Origin: Nocardioides sp. Root140
GTDB taxonomy: Bacteria > Actinomycetota > Actinomycetes > Propionibacteriales > Nocardioidaceae
Direction: 5' to 3'
Length of the DNA stretch: 64,000 bases
NCBI RefSeq assembly: GCF_001426745.1
Contig: NZ_LMFI01000001.1
Span: 1 to 64,000 of the forward strand
Position numbers and translations under genes: made by a program. Below are positions 45,659 to 53,469 of this stretch, piece after piece. The notes beneath the pieces were generated by a model, which saw only the letters and a program-made list of their open reading frames with translations, ran no database searches and had not been told where the DNA came from. The stretch's first letter is position 1; every line of letters begins with the position of its first letter.

Positions 45659-46905
45659 TTGGCGCTGCCCACCGAGGCGATGTTCCGACGGGCGTCGCCC
45701 CGGAGGTCGTCGACGGTTGGCCCCTCGTCGATGGCAGGGACCAGTTCGACGTCGTTGAACGACAAGAGGGTTCCTTCCTTCAGGCTGCGCTTGACTGCCG
45801 CGATGTCGACATCGGTGGTGGTCGCGGCGACCTTCAGTGCGATCTGGTCGACCCCGTTGCTCTCGCGCAGGGTGATCCGGTATTGCCGGGGATCCAGGCC
45901 CTCGAAGCCGGCGAGGATGAACGCCACCTGGGAGGGGTAGAGCTTCACGCCCTTGACCTTGGTCATGTTGTCCGTGCGTCCGAAGACTCCTCGAGGCAGC
46001 ACGGTGGTCGCGCCGCACTCGCACTCGGTGGCCTCGACCACAGCCAGGTCCCCGGTGCGATAGCGCAGCAACGGCATCCCTTGCTTGTTGCGGTGAGTCA
46101 CCACGAGTTCGCCCGCGGTGCCATGGGGCACCGGGTCCAGGGTCTCGGAGTCGATCACCTCGACGACGCAGAAGTCCTCACGCAGGTGCATCCCGGTCTC
46201 GGCCCGGCACTCGGCGGCAACGGGGAAGCACTCGGAGACACCGTACGTGTCGACGGCACTCAGCAGCTCGCCGTCAAAGGCGTCCTTGAGTGCCTCCCGT
46301 CGACCCTCGATCGCCGTGAAGGGCTCCCCGGTCAGCACCATGCGGCGGATACCTCGCAGCCCGGCCTCGCCGAGCCGCTGGGCGAAACTGGGGTTGCTCA
46401 TCAGCACCGTGGGGTGGCCCCGGCGGGCCAGGTTGAGTTGTTGCTCGGTGGGCACCGCACCTGCTTGCAAAGAGCACGCCCCCAACTCGGCGAAGCCTTC
46501 GTCGAACAGTCGGGCGGCCACCAGAACGTGATAGGCGAGGGTGACCTGGACGACGTCGTCCGCCGTGATCCCGGCAGCCCGAGCGACTGCGGCCAGGGCA
46601 CGAGCACTCGCGGCCAGGTCCGATGGCGTGTGGAACTCCGGGAGGAGCCCGAGGCGGGCGCTCGGGGTGAAGTTCATCCGCACCACGCCGGGCACCCGGA
46701 AGCCGCCCCAAGCGGTGTCGTTCTCGAAGCAGTCCTCGAAGTCGGCACGGCTGAGCAAGGGCAGCTCCTGGAACTGCTCCCATGTCTCGACATGCGTCAG
46801 GTCGATCCCCGCAGTGAGCGCCCTCTGGGCGTAGAACGGCAGGTTTGAAATCCTGCGGAGCTGCCCGCGGATTTCGGCGTCCAAACGGCCTTCGTGCTGA
46901 CTCAT
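45655..46905 (-). CDS. PaaK-like AMP ligase family protein with degenerate P-loop
   Basis: The 416-residue protein aligns with phenylacetate-CoA ligases over its length: LPFYAQRALTAGIDLTHVET, TGEPFTAIEGRREAL, DTYGVSECFPVAAEC, LRYRTGDLAVVEATECECGA and FGRTDNMTKVKGVKLYPSQV. At the place of the Ser/Thr/Gly-rich ATP loop (SSGTTGxP) it has NFTPSARLGLLPEFHTPSDL (about 74-93), so the loop is missing. It may be catalytically altered or a non-ligase homologue. It heads the importer operon, and an operator of the CAACC-N8-GGTTG type lies 43 bases upstream. Confidence 0.82.
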   Translation of the reverse strand: MSQHEGRLDAEIRGQLRRISNLPFYAQRALTAGIDLTHVETWEQFQELPLLSRADFEDCFENDTAWGGFRVPGVVRMNFTPSARLGLLPEFHTPSDLAASARALAAVARAAGITADDVVQVTLAYHVLVAARLFDEGFAELGACSLQAGAVPTEQQLNLARRGHPTVLMSNPSFAQRLGEAGLRGIRRMVLTGEPFTAIEGRREALKDAFDGELLSAVDTYGVSECFPVAAECRAETGMHLREDFCVVEVIDSETLDPVPHGTAGELVVTHRNKQGMPLLRYRTGDLAVVEATECECGATTVLPRGVFGRTDNMTKVKGVKLYPSQVAFILAGFEGLDPRQYRITLRESNGVDQIALKVAATTTDVDIAAVKRSLKEGTLLSFNDVELVPAIDEGPTVDDLRGDARRNIASVGSAK

Positions 46906-46945
46906 GAGTCCTTCCCATTCCTCGTGCCGATCGACCAGTTATTCG

Positions 46946-46967
46946 CCCAACCGACTCATTGGTTGGG
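46946..46967. promoter_or_regulatory. Operator D (CAACC-N8-GGTTG) of the importer operon
   Basis: CCCAACC-GACTCATT-GGTTGGG is a perfect 7-bp inverted repeat upstream of the PaaK-like gene (start 46905). The core CAACC-N8-GGTTG recurs upstream of the carboxyltransferase, the mutase operon and the 62698 unit. Confidence 0.78.
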
Positions 46968-47129
46968 GATGTTACGTGCGTCACAAGATGGGTGTCAAGG
47001 GTCAACTTCGGGAGCTGTCGACGACCCCGACACGGAGTTGATGGGGTGCCCTTTTTGCAAAGTGGCATGACTGAAACCCCGCCGGTCGTGCAGACATTTT
47101 TCGACCGACAGGGTCCAGATTTGGACCGT

Positions 47130-48689
47130 TCAGCTCATGGCTTCGGCGAACTTCCCGTCGGTCGCCCAATCCCTGAGCACCGTCTTGCGGACCTTCCCCG
47201 AGACGTTCGTCGGGAGCTCGTCGATGAAGTGGATGCGCTTGGGCAACTTGAATCCGGCGATATGGGACCGGGTCTTGGCGATGATCTCCTCGGCACTGGT
47301 CGGCGAGTCTGCGGACGCCACCACGAAGGCCACCACGGCCTCGCCCCACTTCTCGTCAGGGACTCCGATGACCGAGACGCCTGTCAGTTCCGGGTTGGCT
47401 GCCATCAAGGCCATCTCGACCTCGAGGGAGTAGACGTTCATTCCGCCGCTCTTGATCATGTCCTTTTTGCGGTCCACGAAGTAGAGGCTGTTCCCGCGGA
47501 AGCAGGCGAGGTCCCCAGTGTGCAACCAGCCGCCGCGCAGCACCTGCTCGTTGACCTCGGGCCGCTTGTAGTAGCCCTTGAAGACGTTGGGTCCGCGGAT
47601 GACGAGCTCGCCTGCCTCGCCCTCCGGAACAGGGTTGTCGAATTCGTCGACGATCAGCACGTCGTTGTACCAGACCGGGAAGCCCAGGGTGTTCTCGTTG
47701 GCGAGCATCTCGCCGGAGAACTCGGTGACACTGGCCAGCGGTGCGGCCTCGGTCAGGCCATAGCCGAACAGGAGGCGGTCCACCTGGAGCCGATGCATCG
47801 TCTGGATCGACAGGTCGCGGGTGTACTTCGCCGCGGCCGTGAGCACCAGTTGGAGCGAGGTGAGGTCGTAGTCGTCCATGCCCTCGAAGGCCAGCAGTTG
47901 CTGGAGTGGCGTGACCAGGATGGTCGCCGCAGTCACCCGGTGCTTCTGGATCAACTGGCAGGCCTCCTCGGCATCCCACTGGCGCATGATCACCAAGGGC
48001 AGCCCGCGGATCAGGAAAGCAGAGGTCTGCATGTGCAAGCCACTGACATGGTTCATCGGCATCCCGACCAGGAGCGCGTCGTACGGCCGGGGGGCGGCGT
48101 ACGTCAGATAGCTGATCGCGTCCCAGCAGACGTTGCCGTGGGTCAACACCGCTCCCTTGGGGAGGCCGGTGGTGCCCGAGGTGTACATGATCAGAGCGTC
48201 GTCGCTGCTCCCCACCTCGGCGGTGGGCTCGGCAGTGGGTGCCTTCTGGGCCAGGTCCTCGTAGGAGAGTGCCCCTGGCAGCGTCGGCTCACCGTCGTAC
48301 ACGACGATCGTGATGTCGGGTAAGTCAGCCAGGGCCGGACGGACCACCTCCTGGAGTGACGCCTCGACGGCCAGCACCTTGGAGTCACCGTCGGTGACGA
48401 TGAAGGAGATCTCCTTGGGGGCGAGCCTCCAGTTGACAGTGCCGAAGACTGCGCCGATCTTGGCGGAGGCGTGGCACAGCTCGAGGTACTCGATCGAGTT
48501 CTTGCCGAGAATGGCGATGTGGTCGCCGAAGTCGATGCCCAGTTCAGTGAGCGCGTTGGCGGCCCGGTTCACCCGCTCGTTGTATTGGGAATAGGTGTAG
48601 GTCTTGCCTTCGTAGATGATGGCAGTCCGGTTTGGATACTGCTTGGCCGATCGCCGTACGACGTGGCCCATGGTGAGATTGTCGGTCAT
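47130..48689 (-). CDS. AMP-forming acyl-CoA synthetase
   Basis: The 519-residue ligase has its P-loop in LIMYTSGTTGLPKGAVLTHG (about 165-184). FGYGLTEAAPLASV, the GWLHTGDLACFRGNSLYF block, the hinge DRKKDMIKSGGMNVYSLEVE and the C-terminal Lys in NVSGKVRKTVLRDW near residue 504 follow. It is the last gene of the minus-strand unit that begins with the hydratase at 55995 and includes the mutase and biotin carboxylase, so it probably activates the acid fed into that pathway. Confidence 0.9.
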   Translation of the reverse strand: MTDNLTMGHVVRRSAKQYPNRTAIIYEGKTYTYSQYNERVNRAANALTELGIDFGDHIAILGKNSIEYLELCHASAKIGAVFGTVNWRLAPKEISFIVTDGDSKVLAVEASLQEVVRPALADLPDITIVVYDGEPTLPGALSYEDLAQKAPTAEPTAEVGSSDDALIMYTSGTTGLPKGAVLTHGNVCWDAISYLTYAAPRPYDALLVGMPMNHVSGLHMQTSAFLIRGLPLVIMRQWDAEEACQLIQKHRVTAATILVTPLQQLLAFEGMDDYDLTSLQLVLTAAAKYTRDLSIQTMHRLQVDRLLFGYGLTEAAPLASVTEFSGEMLANENTLGFPVWYNDVLIVDEFDNPVPEGEAGELVIRGPNVFKGYYKRPEVNEQVLRGGWLHTGDLACFRGNSLYFVDRKKDMIKSGGMNVYSLEVEMALMAANPELTGVSVIGVPDEKWGEAVVAFVVASADSPTSAEEIIAKTRSHIAGFKLPKRIHFIDELPTNVSGKVRKTVLRDWATDGKFAEAMS

Positions 48690-48730
48690 GATTGAGACGT
48701 CCTCTCAGTGAAGTTTCATGGGGCTGCGGA

Positions 48731-50098
48731 TCAGGGTTGCGCCGGACCGGCCCACGCAGGAGCCGCACTGGTCTCGACGAAATGGGTGTCGTAGTCGCCC
48801 AGCACGAACTGCTGGGAGTCGAGCAGATGTTGCAGGAACCCGAGATTGGTCTTGACTCCCTCGATCTGAAACTCGCCGGCGGCAACTCGGGCTCGGGCGA
48901 TGGCCTGGTCGCGGTCCGCCCCCCAGGTGCACAGCTTGGCGAGGAGAGAGTCATAGTGCGGGCTGACGGAGTTGCCGGCCCGATATCCGGAGTCGACGCG
49001 GACCCCCTCCCCTCGGGGCTCGATCCACCCGGTGATCTGTCCGGGGCTCGGCAGGAATGAGACCGGGTCTTCGGCGCAGATCCGCAACTCGATGGCATGG
49101 CCGGCGTGGGCGGGCGCGGAGTCGCAGGTCGGGGACTGGCCACCGGCGATGAGGAACTGCTGCTCGACCAGGTCGACTCCGGTGGTCAGTTCGGTGATCG
49201 CGTGCTCGACCTGCAACCGGGTGTTCATCTCCAGGAAGACGTAGTCCTGCTTGACCGGATCGACCAAGCACTCCACCGTACCTGCGTTGCGGTAGCCGAT
49301 CGCGCTGCCGGCCCGTCGCGCTCCCTCGAGCATGCGTTGCCGCAGATCGGGCGAGACTCCCGGTGACGGGGTCTCCTCGAGGATCTTCTGGTGCCGACGC
49401 TGCAGGGAGCAATCGCGTTCGCCGAGAGTGATCACCTCGCCCTCGTTGGTCACCAGGATCTGGATCTCTACGTGGCGGGCGTTGGCGATGAACCGCTCGA
49501 GAAGGATGTCGGGGGAGCCGAAGAAGCGCTCGGCCCTGCTCAGCGCCGTCGCGAAGCAGTCCTCGAGCTCGCTCGCGTCGTGCGCGACACCCATGCCTAT
49601 GCCGCCTCCGCCCGCGGACGCCTTGACCATCAAGGGGAAGCCGATCCGGTCCGCGTGGGCAACCGCGTCGGCCAAGGAGGTGGCCGGTGTCCCGGAGCCG
49701 GGCGCTACCGGGACACCGGCCGCGGCCATGATGTTGCGGGCGTTGACCTTGTCGCCCAGGGCTTCGATGGCTGAGGCATCAGGTCCGACCCAGGTCAGGC
49801 CGGCCTGCGCCACTGCGGCGGCGAAGGTGGGGTTCTCTGCCAGGAAGCCGTAACCGGGATGGATCGCCTGGGCGCCCGTCCGCTGTGCGGCCTCGAGGAC
49901 CTTTTCCATGTCCAGATAGCTCTGGCGTGCCGGTGCGGGTCCGATCAGCACGGCTTCGTCGGCCTCGGCCACGAACGGCATTTCCTGATCGGCGTCGCTG
50001 TGGACGGCGATGGTCCGGAGGCCCATCTTCTTGGCGGTTCGGATCACCCGGCTGGCGATTTCGCCTCGATTGGCGATCAACACGGACTCGAACATCAC
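48731..50098 (-). CDS. Biotin carboxylase subunit of acyl-CoA carboxylase
   Basis: The 455-residue protein is an ATP-grasp biotin carboxylase. The N-terminal FESVLIANRGEIASRVIRTA, the glycine-rich KASAGGGGIGMGVAHD, ERDCSLQRRHQKILEETPSP and FLEMNTRLQVEHAITE are all in place. It ends after the carboxylase domain and has no biotinyl domain, so it needs the separate carrier protein at 56159 and the carboxyltransferase at 58440. It overlaps the MeaB gene by ATGA. The acyl substrate is determined by the carboxyltransferase. Confidence 0.93.
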   Translation of the reverse strand: MMFESVLIANRGEIASRVIRTAKKMGLRTIAVHSDADQEMPFVAEADEAVLIGPAPARQSYLDMEKVLEAAQRTGAQAIHPGYGFLAENPTFAAAVAQAGLTWVGPDASAIEALGDKVNARNIMAAAGVPVAPGSGTPATSLADAVAHADRIGFPLMVKASAGGGGIGMGVAHDASELEDCFATALSRAERFFGSPDILLERFIANARHVEIQILVTNEGEVITLGERDCSLQRRHQKILEETPSPGVSPDLRQRMLEGARRAGSAIGYRNAGTVECLVDPVKQDYVFLEMNTRLQVEHAITELTTGVDLVEQQFLIAGGQSPTCDSAPAHAGHAIELRICAEDPVSFLPSPGQITGWIEPRGEGVRVDSGYRAGNSVSPHYDSLLAKLCTWGADRDQAIARARVAAGEFQIEGVKTNLGFLQHLLDSQQFVLGDYDTHFVETSAAPAWAGPAQP

Positions 50099-51075
50099 TC
50101 GACGCCTTCCGACAACCGGGGGCGAAGGCCCGCCTCGACGATGTCGAGGGCCAGGCCCTGGGGGTCGCGTCGGCGTCCCAGGAGGTCTTCCAGTGTTTGG
50201 GGCGGAAGGCCAGTCCCGCTGACACCGAGCAGGCGACGACGGGCGTGCTCGCCTACGAAGGCGGCCACCTCGCGTGTCAGGTTCTCCTGACGACGCTCGT
50301 CGAGCCGACCGGATTCGATCTGGCGTTCGCGGAATGCCTCGATGCCCTGCAACAGCTCGGGCACGCCGTCTCCCCGGTGTGCCGATGTCTGTATGACGTC
50401 CGCGTTCGCGCCCTTGCCCGATTGCTCGCGGAGCACCCGGCGAAGTTCCCGGGCCAGGCGTTCGGCCCCCTCCCGGTCCGCCTTGTTGACGACGAACTGG
50501 TCGGCAATCTCCATCAGCCCGGCCTTCATGGTTTGCACCACGTCACCCATGCCCGGCACCTCGACCACGACGGTGCAGTCGACCGCGCCCACAACGTCCA
50601 CCTCCGACTGCCCCACGCCGACCGTCTCGACCAGGATCCGGTCGAAGCCGGCCGCGTCGAGGAGACGTATCGCGCTCGGTGTGGCCAGCGCGAGCCCGCC
50701 GACGTGTCCGCGGTTGGCCATCGAGCGGACGAAGACGCCCTGGTCGGCGGCGAAGGACCGCATGCGCACCCGGTCACCCAGCAACGCGCCGCGGGTGAAG
50801 GGGCTCGACGGGTCGACCGCCAGGACGCCGACACTCAGGCCTTCGGCGCGGTAGTGCGCTACGAGCTGGTCCACCAGTGTGGACTTTCCGGCTCCTGGCG
50901 GGCCGGTGATCCCGATCGTGAAGGCCTTGCCCGTGTGCGGGAAGAGGGGGGTGTGCAACTCACTGGCACCTTGACCGTTCTCCACTAGGGTGATCGCCTG
51001 GGCGATGGCGCGGTGATTCCGCTCCAGCACTTCGCCGGCCAACCGGGAGGTTGGTCGTTCTGTCTGCATGGTCAT
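50095..51075 (-). CDS. meaB: MeaB/ArgK-type G3E GTPase, mutase chaperone
   Basis: The 326-residue GTPase has Walker [10 protein letters not shown] (about 58-66), [40 protein letters not shown] and NKAD. The start at 51075 (MTMQTERP) is favoured by GGAGGG upstream; an ATG at 51093 overlapping the MBL stop is possible. It serves the divergent mutase of the same operon and is distinct from the MeaB at 35908, as expected when each mutase needs its own chaperone. Confidence 0.9.
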   Translation of the reverse strand: MTMQTERPTSRLAGEVLERNHRAIAQAITLVENGQGASELHTPLFPHTGKAFTIGITGPPGAGKSTLVDQLVAHYRAEGLSVGVLAVDPSSPFTRGALLGDRVRMRSFAADQGVFVRSMANRGHVGGLALATPSAIRLLDAAGFDRILVETVGVGQSEVDVVGAVDCTVVVEVPGMGDVVQTMKAGLMEIADQFVVNKADREGAERLARELRRVLREQSGKGANADVIQTSAHRGDGVPELLQGIEAFRERQIESGRLDERRQENLTREVAAFVGEHARRRLLGVSGTGLPPQTLEDLLGRRRDPQGLALDIVEAGLRPRLSEGVE

Positions 51076-51089
51076 CTCGGTCCCTCCAT

Positions 51090-52085
51090 TCATCCCACGG
51101 CCGCGAACAGGTCCCCGTCGCGGCGCAGTGTTCCGTCCTCGATGCCCTCGAGGAGGTGGGTTCCCAGCACACTCGCGGCCCACGGGATGACCCCGTAGAC
51201 CCTCTGGTTGTAGATCTCCAGTTCCAGGTCGGCGAAGGAGCGCGGTCGTGCCGTCAGCTCCCGACGGATCAGGCTGGTCCTGTTCCGGATCCGGTCCGAG
51301 GTGATGGTTGTTGCCTCAGCCACCGAGTCCGCTCCGAAGAGTGCGTCCCCGTGGCCTCGTACGGCGATGTCGACCGGCAGGTCGGCAATCCGCGCTAGCC
51401 CTGCCAGATAGCCCGCGGTCCCGCCGCCGCCGGGGGCGTACCACGGAATCGCGGTGCCTTTGGCGGCGAGGACGTCGGAGCAGGCGAGGATCCCCAGTTC
51501 GGGCTCGAAGTAGGAGTACATGCCGTCCTCGTGCCCCGGTGTCGGGATCGCCTCCCACCGGGTTCGGCCGAGGTGGATCACGTCACCTGGCTCGACCACG
51601 GTGGTGGCCACCGGTGCTGCGGAGGTCCCGCAGTCGGTCTCGAAGTGCTCGACGATCTCCAGGTCCGCCCGCTCGGGAGCGAGATCCCGCAAGACTGTCG
51701 GGAAGATCAGTTCGGCCGTTGCGTGCGCATTGGCGACCAGCACACCCAGGCGGGATGGGCCGAGGACGCGTACCCGTTCCTCGAACAGCCCGATCCCACC
51801 GGCGTGGTCGAGGTGCGGATGGGTCACCAACACCGTGTGGACGGCGCGGATGTCGAGGCCCAGGCTGCTCAGTGCCTCGGCGACCCCGTCGCGTCCCTCC
51901 TCGGTGCCGAAGCCGCAATCGATGAGCGCGACTCCGACATCGTCCTGGATGACCACGATGTTTCCCGGAGCCGGCCAGAACGTGCTCCGGGCCTGCAGGA
52001 CGTGCACATGGTCGTGCAGCCGGGTCACCACAAAGCCCAGGTCAGTGGGGGCTGCACGGAATCGTCCCGCCGTCGGCTCGGGCAT
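51090..52085 (-). CDS. MBL-fold metallo-hydrolase
   Basis: The 331-residue protein has the zinc motif HPHLDH (residues 89-94), TPGHEDGMYSYF, CSDVLA and a late RGHGDALF. The architecture, including a C-terminal helical extension, resembles the MBL protein at 12313, so both may hydrolyse CoA thioesters or lactones. The start at 52085 (MPEPTAGRF) begins the homologous region; the frame upstream runs through the dehydrogenase gene. Confidence 0.82.
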   Translation of the reverse strand: MPEPTAGRFRAAPTDLGFVVTRLHDHVHVLQARSTFWPAPGNIVVIQDDVGVALIDCGFGTEEGRDGVAEALSSLGLDIRAVHTVLVTHPHLDHAGGIGLFEERVRVLGPSRLGVLVANAHATAELIFPTVLRDLAPERADLEIVEHFETDCGTSAAPVATTVVEPGDVIHLGRTRWEAIPTPGHEDGMYSYFEPELGILACSDVLAAKGTAIPWYAPGGGGTAGYLAGLARIADLPVDIAVRGHGDALFGADSVAEATTITSDRIRNRTSLIRRELTARPRSFADLELEIYNQRVYGVIPWAASVLGTHLLEGIEDGTLRRDGDLFAAVG

Positions 52086-52095
52086 CCCGCACACG

Positions 52096-53004
52096 TCACT
52101 TCTCCCGAGCAGCAGGGCGGTCAGCACCGAGGAATTCGTACCAGCCACCGCGGCTGGAGTGCTTGAATGTGGAGTCACCCAGGAAGCCCGCGGAGAACAC
52201 CTGGTGAGCCAGCGGCGGCACCGCGTAGCGGTCCCCGCACTTGTCGTGCAGGTACTCCTGCGCGTGGTACCACGCATCGAAACTCGCCGTGTCGTCGAGC
52301 AATTCGAAGACACCCATCGGCCAGCCAAGCCCAGTTTTGACCATCTCGTCGATTTCGGCCGGTCCGGCGATGCCGAGCTCGACCGAGCGGATCGCTTCGG
52401 CGATGAAGCTGTTGACGAACCTGGTCATGAAGAAGCCGGGGGCGTCCTTCACCTGCACCGGACGCTTACGGATGGTCGACAAGTAGTCGATCACAGCACC
52501 GGTCACTTCGGGAGCAGTCAAGGCACTCGGAGCGACCTCGACCAACGGCATCACGTTCGACGGATAGAACCAGTGCGTGCCCACCAATCTCGACGGATCG
52601 GGCAACGCCGAACTCAACTCGGCGATCATGATGCTGGAGGTGTTGGTGGCAACGATCGCGGTCGGCGGAGCGGCCTCAGCGGCCGACGCCAGCGCCTCGA
52701 GCTTGAGTTCCGGCACTTCGGGAATCGACTCGAATACTAGATCGGCGGAGCCGAGCCCGTCCGCATAGTCCGTTGTGCCCTCGAGCCGCGACATCGCTTC
52801 GCGGAGACCCTCCTCTGTAAGGCGACCGCGATCGACCGCCTTCCGGAGGCCGTAGGGCCCGTTCTCGACGGCGTCCAGGCCCTTCTCAACCGTGGCCTCA
52901 CGACGGGAGACGATGGTCACCCGGGCGTCGCTCCCGGTCAGGCAGGCCAGTGCGATGCCGTGGCCCATCAAGCCGGCACCGCCGAGGATCGAGATGTTCT
53001 TCAT
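52096..53004 (-). CDS. 3-Hydroxyacyl-CoA dehydrogenase
   Basis: The 302-residue NAD enzyme has the Rossmann motif LGGAGLMGHGIALACL (about 7-22), ATNTSSIMIAEL, the catalytic His144 in GTHWFYPSNVMPLVEV and the C-terminal helical domain with KDAPGFFMTRFVNSF. In place of GxGxxG the cofactor loop reads GGAGLMG. It would oxidise a 3-hydroxyacyl-CoA produced by the hydratase at 55222. The start at 53004 is set by the family N-terminus; the upstream frame lies inside the B12 subunit gene. Confidence 0.9.
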   Translation of the reverse strand: MKNISILGGAGLMGHGIALACLTGSDARVTIVSRREATVEKGLDAVENGPYGLRKAVDRGRLTEEGLREAMSRLEGTTDYADGLGSADLVFESIPEVPELKLEALASAAEAAPPTAIVATNTSSIMIAELSSALPDPSRLVGTHWFYPSNVMPLVEVAPSALTAPEVTGAVIDYLSTIRKRPVQVKDAPGFFMTRFVNSFIAEAIRSVELGIAGPAEIDEMVKTGLGWPMGVFELLDDTASFDAWYHAQEYLHDKCGDRYAVPPLAHQVFSAGFLGDSTFKHSSRGGWYEFLGADRPAAREK

Positions 53005-53014
53005 CGTGATCGCC

Positions 53015-53425
53015 TCAGTTCCGGGTTCCGGTGGCCACCCGCGCGTTTTCGCGGATATAGGATTTGATCTCGTCAGGGTCGCTGCCGGGTCCGAAGATCC
53101 GACCGACGCCTTCGGCCCGTAGTTTCTTGACATCGGACGACGAGATGATGCCGCCGCCCATGAGCAGCACGTCCTGTTGACCGCTCTCCTTGAGAGCCTG
53201 CGCGATCTCGATGAAGACGTGCATGTGGCCACCAGCGGAACTCGAGATGCCGATCACATCCACGTCCTCCTGGGTGGCGGCGCTGAGCACGTCCTCGGGG
53301 AGGAGGAAGTTCATGAAGACCACCTCGAACCCGCCGTCGCGCAGCACGCGCGCTAAGTAGCGGACGCCGCGGTCATGACTGTCGTGGGTGGGCTTGGCGA
53401 GCAGCACCCGGATGGGTTGTTCCAT
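53015..53425 (-). CDS. B12-binding small subunit of a divergent acyl-CoA mutase
   Basis: The 136-residue cobalamin-binding domain has DSHDRG (DxHxxG, about residues 14-19), which keeps the cobalt-ligating His, and LLMGGGIISSSD (GG). The SxL motif is changed to SSSAGGH (Leu to Ser). The divergence from the small subunit at 33825 parallels the divergence of the two large subunits. It lies just downstream of the large subunit in transcription order. Confidence 0.88.
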   Translation of the reverse strand: MEQPIRVLLAKPTHDSHDRGVRYLARVLRDGGFEVVFMNFLLPEDVLSAATQEDVDVIGISSSAGGHMHVFIEIAQALKESGQQDVLLMGGGIISSSDVKKLRAEGVGRIFGPGSDPDEIKSYIRENARVATGTRN

Positions 53426-53469
53426 CGTGACTCCTTTTGGATGTGATTGGTGAGCGGGGAAGCGATCGG

